Shown: positions 31,757 to 37,265 of the stretch, piece after piece | How positions within the stretch are numbered: position 1 is the stretch's first letter | How the letters are laid out: the number at the start of each line of letters is the position of its first letter | Virus record (IMG/VR): IMGVR_UViG_3300006916_000082 | Span: 1 to 46,469 of that record | Origin: a virus | Reading direction: 5' to 3' (one strand) | DNA length: 46,469 nt | Position numbers and translations under genes: made by a program | Notes under the pieces: generated by a model | What the model was told of the DNA's origin: nothing | Databases searched by the model: none | Seen by the model: the letters and a program-made list of their open reading frames with translations, nothing else

Positions 31757-31881
31757 ATTTGTTCCTGCTTTTCTTTTACTTGCAAATACCGTGCCACAAA
31801 CCGGTCATATGGTCCAAGCCAGAAAAATAATCCGCCGTAGGCCAGCATTGCTCCAGCTACAATCAAATAGTAGGTGTTCAT
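31753..31881 (-). CDS. Small single-span membrane protein (42 aa)
   Basis: 42 residues. Residues 4-23 (YYLIVAGAMLAYGGLFFWLG) form one membrane segment, then a basic/Gln-rich tail. An AGGAG lies 6-7 bases before the ATG, inside the end of the upstream gene, and the arrangement TAATATG suggests coupling. The end of the gene contains the sigma-54-type site (codons V-A-R-Y-L). Function unknown. Confidence 0.65.
   Translation of the reverse strand: MNTYYLIVAGAMLAYGGLFFWLGPYDRFVARYLQVKEKQEQI
31782..31796 (-). promoter_or_regulatory. Sigma-54-type promoter
   Basis: Leftward TGGCACG-GTAT-TTGC followed by A, full consensus. Predicted start about 31770, 83 bases before the 31687 gene, with the sigma-28-type site in the leader. 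Confidence 0.82.
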
Positions 31882-31882
31882 A

Positions 31883-32167
31883 TTATTCTCCTGTCTCGTC
31901 TGCGTACTTACTCAATTTCTTCGCTGCCCTGAATGATTCCATCTGGAAGCTATACGGTCTGGTCTCTCCAATCCATTTGCGATACCTGCGAAGGGATCTA
32001 GCGAACTCGAAGGGCGTGGTCAGTTCGTCGATCAAGTGCATGTAGTTTCGGCAGTCCAGTACGTCACGGTGATTAGATAGTCGTTTCTCTTCTCTGGCCT
32101 GTTCACGCTCTATGATGCCCCGCGTTATACGGTCCCATTCTTGGGCTGCTATTGTTTGATGCTTCAT
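31883..32167 (-). CDS. Hypothetical helical protein
   Basis: 94 residues, highly charged and helical (ITRGIIEREQAREEKRLSNH), not recognised. Its ATG overlaps the stop of the upstream gene (TAATG). Confidence 0.58.
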   Translation of the reverse strand: MKHQTIAAQEWDRITRGIIEREQAREEKRLSNHRDVLDCRNYMHLIDELTTPFEFARSLRRYRKWIGETRPYSFQMESFRAAKKLSKYADETGE

Positions 32168-32526
32168 TAGTTTCTCTGGCTAGGGTGTAGGTTGATCAGT
32201 AGGTCAATCGGTAGCGGATCGTAAGGCTCCTGTGAAGATCGTATTTCTTCGACGGTCTCCTGTAGGCCACGCTCGGCATACTCTCTAAGACCTTCAATGA
32301 TCCTTGGGTCTGACAGCACGAAGGATAAGTTCTCCGGCATGTAGAATTCTCCTTCCCCTTTGATATCGTCAAAGATCGTATCGAAGGCTTCTTCGTATTT
32401 GATGTGATCTTCGTCCCACATATCATTTGCCAGTTTCCCGATCCCTTCTTCGATGAATAGGACAAGGTTCTTGTTGTCTCTGTAGAACTCGCTGTAGTTA
32501 CTCTGGGTCAATCTAAATTTGTTCAT
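32167..32526 (-). CDS. Hypothetical acidic protein
   Basis: 119 residues from the ATG at 32526; the longer open frame to 32766 would cross a sigma-28-type promoter and the next gene. Acidic and helical with LVLFIEEGIGKLANDMWDED. Not recognised. Confidence 0.58.
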   Translation of the reverse strand: MNKFRLTQSNYSEFYRDNKNLVLFIEEGIGKLANDMWDEDHIKYEEAFDTIFDDIKGEGEFYMPENLSFVLSDPRIIEGLREYAERGLQETVEEIRSSQEPYDPLPIDLLINLHPSQRN

Positions 32527-32566
32527 GGTCCGTCTCTTAATTTGTTTGTTTACTTCTCTAACTATA

Positions 32567-32594
32567 GTATCGGCTGCGGGTTCCCAAACCTTAA
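32567..32594 (-). promoter_or_regulatory. Sigma-28/sigma-D-type promoter
   Basis: Leftward TTAAG-N15-GCCGATAC. Its -35 reads TAAGGTTT, one base from the FliA -35 consensus TAAAGTTT. About 41 bases before the 32526 ATG. The best single match in the family. Confidence 0.8.
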
Positions 32595-32633
32595 GCTTTT
32601 CTTTACTCTTAGTTACTACCCCTGATAAGCTAG

Positions 32634-32936
32634 TTAGTATGTATGTGGCCCTTTTTCGGAAAATGTGCCCTGAGTGTCTGGAAAGGCCGTTTCTATCGGA
32701 GTGATTTTTGCCAGTTTTCTCCTGACAGTTGGGCCGTTTTTTCGCATCTTGAACAGGAAGTCCCACTGCGGATCCTGCCCCTTCCGCCCGTTCTTATTGT
32801 GCCCGTCTCGTGTGCTGTGTCCCCGCGCAGAGACCCTTACCAGCCAGCCCCTTGCAGTCTTAGGGAAGTCCCTTTCGTCTATCGGCTCGGTGGCTCTGTT
32901 GTATGCTGAACGCGCCTTGTTTTCTTTGGTACTCAT
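32634..32936 (-). CDS. Hypothetical basic protein
   Basis: 100 residues, Lys/Arg/Asn-rich (STRDGHNKNGRKGQDPQWDF), probably nucleic-acid associated. GGAG precedes the ATG. It overlaps the upstream gene by 4 bases. Not recognised. Confidence 0.55.
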   Translation of the reverse strand: MSTKENKARSAYNRATEPIDERDFPKTARGWLVRVSARGHSTRDGHNKNGRKGQDPQWDFLFKMRKNGPTVRRKLAKITPIETAFPDTQGTFSEKGPHTY

Positions 32937-33118
32937 TTCTTTCTCCGGTATACAGCGGTGATGTCTTCCCGCTGGACTGTTATTGGAAACTCAAACACTA
33001 GGCCGTGAACGACAACGTAGGTCTCTCCCATTGCGACAACCTTTCCATGCCAAGGGCCACGTCTGGAGTAAAAGTTTGGGTCGATGTATTCTATGATATC
33101 ACCAAATTTTGCTTTCAT
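32933..33118 (-). CDS. Small SH3-like protein
   Basis: 61 residues, all-beta pattern: GDIIEYIDPNF, GPWHGKVVAMGETYVVVHG and EDITAVYRRKK. Resembles small SH3/KOW-type beta barrels. It overlaps both neighbours by 4 bases. Function unknown. Confidence 0.55.
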   Translation of the reverse strand: MKAKFGDIIEYIDPNFYSRRGPWHGKVVAMGETYVVVHGLVFEFPITVQREDITAVYRRKK

Positions 33119-33336
33119 TTCTGCTGGGTTCTTGGGGCACGGTTTCCCTGTGCCGTGTATATGATAGATTCGGGCTTCTGCTGCATCTCGAAGAACTCAA
33201 GATTCCTTCTGGCCATAACCCAGTTGTTTCTTAGCTCGCGCTTGACAATGTTAGACACACTCGGCAGAGCATCGTATTCAAAGAACTGCTCCCTGTAGTG
33301 CCTGACGGTTGCCTGTAATTCTTCATGTCTAGTCAT
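33115..33336 (-). CDS. Hypothetical helical protein
   Basis: 73 residues from the ATG at 33336, which overlaps the upstream stop (ATGACTAG); a GTG at 33345 would add 3 residues. Helical, basic, not recognised. Confidence 0.55.
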   Translation of the reverse strand: MTRHEELQATVRHYREQFFEYDALPSVSNIVKRELRNNWVMARRNLEFFEMQQKPESIIYTAQGNRAPRTQQK

Positions 33337-33505
33337 TTGCTTCACTCCATGCCATTAGGTTACGATCATAGTCCTGTAGTGCGTCCCTGCTTACCCGTAG
33401 CTCGCGTAAAGAGTCTGGGGTAGGTTGCCTGCCGAATTCTTTCTTCGCGTCCTGTACGCACTGCCACAGGCGGTATCTCTCTTGGAAGCTATACACTTTC
33501 TTCAT
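33329..33505 (-). CDS. Hypothetical small protein (58 aa)
   Basis: 58 residues, helical and charged (FQERYRLWQCVQDAKKEFG, then SRDALQDYDRNLMAW). It fills the gap between two genes, overlapping the upstream gene by 17 bases and the downstream by 8, the packing seen throughout this operon. Not recognised. Confidence 0.6.
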   Translation of the reverse strand: MKKVYSFQERYRLWQCVQDAKKEFGRQPTPDSLRELRVSRDALQDYDRNLMAWSEAND

Positions 33506-33734
33506 TTTCCGGACCGAATTTTTGTAGGAAAGGTTTCATGCCTTCAACGTAGACTTTGTATAGCGTAGTCGGGTTGGGACCGATCCGCTCTTCGACGAAC
33601 CACGCAAGCGCATCTTCTGCGGACGTGTGAGCGCCCCCAAGGTATTGGCGACCTGACCGGCCATGTCTCCAGACTTCAAAAGTCCCTGACGGGTTGAACC
33701 CGTCTCTATTGGTGTGAATGTAATAAGTATCCAT
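33489..33734 (-). CDS. Hypothetical protein
   Basis: 81 residues: an antiparallel-beta start (YYIHTNRDGFNPSGTFEVWR), then an acidic helix and KVYVEGMKPFLQKFG. Not recognised. TAGAGATG links it to the upstream 59-residue gene. Confidence 0.58.
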   Translation of the reverse strand: MDTYYIHTNRDGFNPSGTFEVWRHGRSGRQYLGGAHTSAEDALAWFVEERIGPNPTTLYKVYVEGMKPFLQKFGPENEESV

Positions 33735-33736
33735 CT

Positions 33737-33916
33737 CTATAGACCTAATTGTTTGTTAACTTTATCATCGAACGCTTTAAGTGCAGCTATCGCCTTACGT
33801 AGTCTAGCTTCAGCCTTACCTTCTGGCTGGCAGACAACCCTATCGACTCCGTTCCTTGCGCGTCGCAGTTCTTCGTAAAGGTCTGCTCTCTCATTCATCA
33901 TTGCTGTAATATCCAT
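33737..33916 (-). CDS. Hypothetical small protein (59 aa)
   Basis: 59 residues, helical with alternating charge (MNERADLYEELRRARNG, then EARLRKAIAALKAFDDKVN). GGAG lies 7-8 bases before the ATG. It is the first gene after the sigma-28-type site at 33961, which makes it a real gene rather than a gap. Confidence 0.65.
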   Translation of the reverse strand: MDITAMMNERADLYEELRRARNGVDRVVCQPEGKAEARLRKAIAALKAFDDKVNKQLGL

Positions 33917-33960
33917 CTCTTTTCTCCGAATTGTTTGTTTCGTTTCTTACTCTAACTAAG

Positions 33961-33988
33961 GTATCGGCATAAAGGTTCCCGATCTTAA
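33961..33988 (-). promoter_or_regulatory. Sigma-28/sigma-D-type promoter
   Basis: Leftward TTAAG-N15-GCCGATAC, 45 bases before the ATG at 33916 and just past the stop of the upstream gene. The leader sequence between it and the ATG (TTAGTTAGAG, then AAACAAACAA) is shared with the promoter at 32567. Confidence 0.78.
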
Positions 33989-33993
33989 CTACT

Positions 33994-34239
33994 TCACACT
34001 TTCTTCACAGTGAATAAATTCTCTGCCATTCTGACGATCCAAGGCTGCTGAATTCCTTTCTGGATGGCCCTGAAGACTACAATTTCTTTGACCCCTGTAG
34101 CGGTCTTCTTAAGGCACATAGCCTTCACTATACCGGCATCAATATCTTCTTTGACCTTAAAGGTGTTTCCAGAATTCCGCATTGCTGCGACCATTTTCTG
34201 TAGCTCGCTATCGGTGGCCAACATATTCTCAAATTTCAT
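33994..34239 (-). CDS. Hypothetical protein
   Basis: 81 residues from the ATG at 34239, which has AAGGAG 7 bases upstream. Alpha/beta with GVKEIVVFRAIQKGIQQPWIVR. Not recognised. Its 3' end contains a CTTCACA/CTTCACA pair 11 bp apart (33992 and 34003). Confidence 0.6.
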   Translation of the reverse strand: MKFENMLATDSELQKMVAAMRNSGNTFKVKEDIDAGIVKAMCLKKTATGVKEIVVFRAIQKGIQQPWIVRMAENLFTVKKV

Positions 34240-34250
34240 AATCATTCTCC

Positions 34251-34688
34251 TTATTTTCTTTTCTCCGCTTCCCAGTCGCTGATGGCTTGTAGCTGGGCTT
34301 GAACGTCTCGGGCTTCACTCATGCTTGCCACATTCCCGCCGTGAGTCTTTCCCCCGTAGAACGGGTTCGAAGGCTTCATGCGGATATCAAGAACCCCTAA
34401 GTGATAGCGAGCCGTGAAGTCCGCAGTCTCGAACTTGTCTAGGTCCTGTAGCTGCTCCAGCATCCCTGCAACATGTTCTCCTTCAGTCACTTCGAGTATG
34501 TGCCGTAGGTGCAGTGCAGCATCGTCTGATAGCTCAAGATACTGCATTGGCGGGTTTGTCCGTTGGTGGGACGCGAATAGATCTTCCAATTCTTCATAGT
34601 CGATCCACTTCGAACTCTCTGAGACCTTCTGGGCCAGAAGCTTGGCCATGTCGATCACTTGCTTCTTACTGTATAGATACTTTTTCAT
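34251..34688 (-). CDS. Hypothetical acidic protein
   Basis: 145 residues, helical and acidic with many Leu and Glu; contains KWIDYEELEDLFASHQ and HLRHILEVTEGEHVAGML. Not recognised. One base separates it from the upstream gene. Confidence 0.58.
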   Translation of the reverse strand: MKKYLYSKKQVIDMAKLLAQKVSESSKWIDYEELEDLFASHQRTNPPMQYLELSDDAALHLRHILEVTEGEHVAGMLEQLQDLDKFETADFTARYHLGVLDIRMKPSNPFYGGKTHGGNVASMSEARDVQAQLQAISDWEAEKRK

Positions 34689-34689
34689 C

Positions 34690-35046
34690 TTACTTCCAAA
34701 TTTCGTTTATGAGTTTGAATAATTCCCACTTTCCGTCTGTCTTAGAGAAGAGCAGGCTGTAGTAACATTTGAACCGCATAGTCCACTTCTTGCAGAATTC
34801 TCTGCAACCCTTACTCAACTGGAAATTTATCATTCCGTCTTCTCCGCCACCCAGTCCGTAATACTGTGCCAGTATGAATGGACCGATCTTGATTGCTGCG
34901 AACCCTTCCCCTTCATGGTCACTATGTCGGGTCAGAAAGGTCCGGCCTTCGCTGTAATGATGTCCGCAGAACGGCGCGGTCTCCCACTCTTCAGTGGATC
35001 CGAAGCCAAGGTCTAGCAGTTTCGTATGTAGGGCTACAATTTTCAT
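34690..35046 (-). CDS. Hypothetical protein, first gene of the leftward block
   Basis: 118 residues with a CGHHYSEGRTFLTRHSDHEGEG region rich in His and Asp (part quoted), perhaps metal-binding, and a basic/aromatic C-terminus. Not recognised. It is the first gene transcribed leftward from the control region, with the sigma-28-type site at 35075 about 29 bases upstream, so it is probably among the first expressed. Confidence 0.6.
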   Translation of the reverse strand: MKIVALHTKLLDLGFGSTEEWETAPFCGHHYSEGRTFLTRHSDHEGEGFAAIKIGPFILAQYYGLGGGEDGMINFQLSKGCREFCKKWTMRFKCYYSLLFSKTDGKWELFKLINEIWK

Positions 35047-35074
35047 ATTCGTATTAGTTAGTTACTTTCTCTCT

Positions 35075-35102
35075 GTATCGGCTTCAAGTTAAAATATCTT
35101 AA
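35075..35102 (-). promoter_or_regulatory. Sigma-28/sigma-D-type promoter for the leftward block
   Basis: Leftward TTAAG-N15-GCCGATAC, 29 bases before the 35046 ATG. Leader sequence AAAGTAACTAACTAA is shared with the site at 31729. Confidence 0.78.
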
Positions 35103-35180
35103 GCCCGATTGCAAATTATTTTTTCCGTCGCGGGATATACGTTGTGTCACACTATATTCGAATCACCTGCCAGCTTGGGT

Positions 35181-35243
35181 TTGAATTCTCCGCTACCGGA
35201 TTTGAATTCTCCGGTGGGGGGCTTGAATTCTCCGGTGGGGGTC
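35181..35243. repeat. Three tandem 21-bp iterons
   Basis: TTGAATTCTCCG begins at 35181, 35202 and 35223, exactly 21 bp apart; the second and third units also share GGTGGGGG. Two helical turns per unit puts the sites on one face of the DNA, as in initiator-binding iterons. Each contains an EcoRI-type GAATTC. Confidence 0.85.
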
Positions 35244-35280
35244 TGAAAATGGCCTTGGATAGCCGTTATTGCGATTCGAT

Positions 35281-35495
35281 CTTCACACAATCTTCATAAT
35301 TGAGAATGTCAAGACTTCACACAAACTTCACACGACCTTCACAGAACCTTCATAATAGGGTATAGCCGTTATTGCGAATCTTCACACGAACTTCACATTC
35401 AGTTCACGGAATCTTCACAAAGTAGCTTCACACTATCTTCACAGTTCCTTCACAGTATCTTCATATAATATGTCTTCACGAAATCTTCATATAAC
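35281..35495 (+). repeat. 11-bp-phased CTTCAYA direct-repeat array
   Basis: CTTCA motifs (mostly CTTCACA or CTTCATA) begin at 35281, 35292, 35315, 35326, 35337, 35348, 35380, 35391, 35413, 35426, 35437, 35448, 35459, 35474 and 35485, with a TTCA variant at 35402. Most spacings are exactly 11 bp. Two more units lie at 35554 and 35565, and isolated pairs with the same 11-bp step occur at 33992, 37392 and 38504. An 11-bp step with a 7-bp core is the layout of PHO boxes and other OmpR/PhoB-family sites; iterons for an initiator are the alternative. Confidence 0.85.
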
Positions 35496-35522
35496 TCGGT
35501 CTGGTTTATACACTGGCCAAAA

Positions 35523-35550
35523 ATATCGGCCAAAATATTGACAATGTTAA
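35523..35550 (-). promoter_or_regulatory. Sigma-28-like site, leftward variant
   Basis: Leftward TTAAC-N15-GCCGATAT. The 15-base spacer ATTGTCAATATTTTG is identical to that of the rightward site at 35767, so the two form an inverted repeat around 35551-35766. Confidence 0.55.
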
Positions 35551-35603
35551 CACCTTCACACAATCTTCATAAACCTAAGTTTGGCATAGTTTTTGTTGTC
35601 ACG

Positions 35604-35618
35604 GCAAGAATCATGCCA
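35604..35618 (-). promoter_or_regulatory. Sigma-54-type promoter in the control region
   Basis: Leftward TGGCATG-ATTC-TTGC. Predicted start about 35592, so a transcript would run some 545 bases through the phased array before the 35046 gene. It may instead make a leader RNA or a replication primer. Confidence 0.62.
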
Positions 35619-35766
35619 AAATAGTCGAATTCGCTCAAAATCGCCTATCTATTTTATTGCATACTAGAGCAAGGGTATTTTTTGCGTCGATTCTGGGGCA
35701 TTCTGGGGATCGATATATCCGTTATTGCAATATATCGGCCTGAATTGTGAAGAAATGATGAAGGAT

Positions 35767-35794
35767 TTAATATTGTCAATATTTTGACCGATAT
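35767..35794 (+). promoter_or_regulatory. Sigma-28-like site, rightward variant
   Basis: TTAAT-N15-ACCGATAT, two bases off the core family. It lies 53 bases before the ATG at 35847. Mirror image of the site at 35523. Confidence 0.5.
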
Positions 35795-35825
35795 TCGAGT
35801 TGTATTCAAATTACATCAACAAAAT

Positions 35826-35839
35826 AGGCCAGACGGTCA
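35826..35839 (+). promoter_or_regulatory. Shared 5' leader element (first copy)
   Basis: AGGCCAGACGGTCA ends exactly 7 bases before the ATG at 35847. The same 14 bases end 7 bases before the ATG at 36468. It sits where a ribosome site would be, so it is a candidate translational operator or unusual ribosome-binding element. It also decides the start of the 35847 gene. Confidence 0.75.
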
Positions 35840-35846
35840 AAAAATC

Positions 35847-36296
35847 ATGGAAAATCAGACTTCAACCCGCATCAAAAAGGAATTGAACTCAGACCGATAT
35901 ATAAGGGGCGGACAATTCCCACGGATATTTTTCGCAGGCCTTAAGCAACGTACCGTGATAGAAGGCGGATCTACGAATTTTTGGTCTCACTGCGAATCAA
36001 AATGCAATACTCGCGGATATATTGTAGCGGATGGCAAAAATGGAGTGACCGTATCAAAAAGGGATTTTCGGAGCGGTTTGGATCTTGAATCTTTCTTAGC
36101 ACCCTATATTGAACGTTGGCTGCAGAATGAAGAGTACCACGGGTTCGGCACGTGGGTATCGTTTGACGAAGAGTTAGTTTACATCGATCCTATAACTGCG
36201 GTTGATTTTCGGGTCACAGCTAGAACCTTAGCGAGCGAACGCGGAGAGACCTGTTTTAGGGACGTGGAAAATAAAACAGAATTGTACTTAAGTTAA
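35847..36296 (+). CDS. Hypothetical early protein
   Basis: 149 residues from the ATG at 35847; an upstream TTG at 35784 would overlap the promoter-like site and the leader element. Mixed alpha/beta with GGQFPRIFFAGLKQRTVIEG and GFGTWVSFDEELVYIDPITAVD. Not recognised. It is the first rightward gene from the control region and shares its leader element with the 36468 gene, so the two are probably co-regulated. Confidence 0.6.
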   Translation: MENQTSTRIKKELNSDRYIRGGQFPRIFFAGLKQRTVIEGGSTNFWSHCESKCNTRGYIVADGKNGVTVSKRDFRSGLDLESFLAPYIERWLQNEEYHGFGTWVSFDEELVYIDPITAVDFRVTARTLASERGETCFRDVENKTELYLS

Positions 36297-36315
36297 CTGG
36301 AACCCGTGCCGATAC
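36288..36315 (+). promoter_or_regulatory. Sigma-28/sigma-D-type promoter, rightward
   Basis: TTAAG-N15-GCCGATAC, the only exact copy on the plus strand. It starts inside the end of the 35847 gene and precedes the 23-residue peptide (36360) and the 36468 gene. Confidence 0.75.
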
Positions 36316-36359
36316 GTATTGTAGGATCGGTAATTAAACTCACAAAATAGGATCATATC

Positions 36360-36431
36360 ATGTTTTACTTACTCATTTTAATAGCTGCAGTCCCCTTTTT
36401 GAATATCTTAGCACGAATTGTACTCAAGTAA
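36360..36431 (+). CDS. Tiny membrane peptide (23 aa)
   Basis: ATG at 36360, stop at 36429-36431. MFYLLILIAAVPFLNILARIV is hydrophobic over almost its whole length. AGGA lies 8 bases upstream of the ATG and a sigma-28-type promoter 45 bases upstream. Size fits small phage toxins or membrane-acting peptides, but it could be a chance frame in a leader. Confidence 0.4.
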   Translation: MFYLLILIAAVPFLNILARIVLK

Positions 36432-36446
36432 TTACCCTAATAAAAC

Positions 36447-36460
36447 AGGCCAGACGGTCA
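36447..36460 (+). promoter_or_regulatory. Shared 5' leader element (second copy)
   Basis: AGGCCAGACGGTCA, identical to 35826-35839 and at the same 7-base distance from its ATG (36468). Flanking bases are A-rich in both copies. Confidence 0.75.
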
Positions 36461-36467
36461 CAAAATA

Positions 36468-37154
36468 ATGAACCTAAGTAAGCTTAAGACCCGCGTAAAT
36501 TCGACTGAAGGTATGAAAAGGCGGATAGTCGCTTTTCACAACATGCATGTGACTCCAGATATCGCAACCGCTGGAAAAATTTGGTACTCAAATGCATACG
36601 CGAAGGCGCTGTATCTTTCTAAGTGTTACGCGATATCTCTTGACACTGCAGCCGGTGTATTGTCCGCCTTATCTCCAGCCGTTTCATGGACTGCGAATCA
36701 AGTTGATGCGGAGAACTTAATTAGAGCGTACGTCGAAGGAACCGATACAGATTCAGTAACCGTTTCAACATACGGCCCTAATAAACGCAAGGCGCTTGCT
36801 ATCCTTACGGAGCATACCGAAGCTACAGAAGAGCGACGGTTTCCGGATATAAAGCGATTTTTCAAGCGTGACACTAAAACGCGTTCGTTCTTTTTGAATA
36901 TAGTACAACCCCACGGTACAATAGCTGTAACCGTGGATAGGCATGCAATCGCTGTAGCGTTAGGCACAACGTCCCCAGACGCGTCAAAATTAAGCATAAC
37001 GGCCAAAAGATACCGATCGATATCTGAAGCGTACCAACTCGCTAATAAGGCCTTAGGGTATCATGTACCGTGCGACCTGCAGGCCGTGGTATGGCTCGCG
37101 TACCGGTCACTCCACGTTGCACCCCACGTATACGCTGCAGAAGCACCTTTCTAA
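36468..37154 (+). CDS. Phage helical protein, possibly DNA-glycosylase (HhH)-like
   Basis: 228 residues. GVLSALSPAVSWTANQVDAENLI, then RSFFLNIVQPHGTIAVTVDRHA, then a C-terminal VPCDLQAVVWLAYR. The 'S-A-L-S-P---W--N---A' and 'F--N----------V-DRHA' elements recur in phage proteins of unknown function that look like helix-hairpin-helix glycosylase folds. I infer a DNA-related role without certainty. A strong terminator follows the stop. The ATG is set by the shared leader element. Confidence 0.5.
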   Translation: MNLSKLKTRVNSTEGMKRRIVAFHNMHVTPDIATAGKIWYSNAYAKALYLSKCYAISLDTAAGVLSALSPAVSWTANQVDAENLIRAYVEGTDTDSVTVSTYGPNKRKALAILTEHTEATEERRFPDIKRFFKRDTKTRSFFLNIVQPHGTIAVTVDRHAIAVALGTTSPDASKLSITAKRYRSISEAYQLANKALGYHVPCDLQAVVWLAYRSLHVAPHVYAAEAPF

Positions 37155-37172
37155 TATAGACCGATACAATAG

Positions 37173-37207
37173 ACCCGATACGTTGAACCCGTGTCGGGTT
37201 TATTTTT
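37173..37207 (+). terminator. Rho-independent terminator
   Basis: ACCCGATACG, loop TTGAACC, CGTGTCGGGT (10 bp with one T-G pair), then TTATTTTT. It closes the rightward early operon. Confidence 0.9.
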
Positions 37208-37265
37208 GCCCCGTCGCCAATGTTGTATATACAATAGTTGTATACACTTTCGTATGATGTGACAA

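Larger units (their letters stand above)
35047..35846. other. Gene-free control region, candidate replication origin
   Basis: About 800 bp without a plausible gene, between divergent gene blocks. From left to right: a sigma-28-type site (35075), three 21-bp iterons (35181), three copies of CCGTTATTGC (35263, 35367, 35719), the 11-bp-phased CTTCAYA array (35281-35495 and 35554-35575), mirrored sigma-28-like sites (35523 and 35767), a sigma-54-type site (35604), an inverted repeat CGATATAT/ATATATCG (35711-35737). AT-rich stretches between the repeats would suit DNA unwinding. Origin function is inferred from this layout. Confidence 0.6.

Noticed and set aside
33041-33056. Leftward TGGCATG near 33050
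   Set aside because: The nearest TTG element has a 6-base instead of a 4-base spacer, so it does not fit the family.
35281-35575. CRISPR array
   Set aside because: Units are 7 bases with an 11-bp step and no unique spacers; this is a protein-binding or origin array.
35582-35596. Rightward sigma-54-like TGGCATA-GTTT-TTGT
   Set aside because: Both elements are degenerate and it overlaps the better leftward site at 35604; chance in AT-rich sequence is likely.
35784-35846. TTG start for the 35847 gene
   Set aside because: It would overlap the sigma-28-like -10 and the shared leader element; the ATG at 35847 has the same 7-base element spacing as the 36468 gene.
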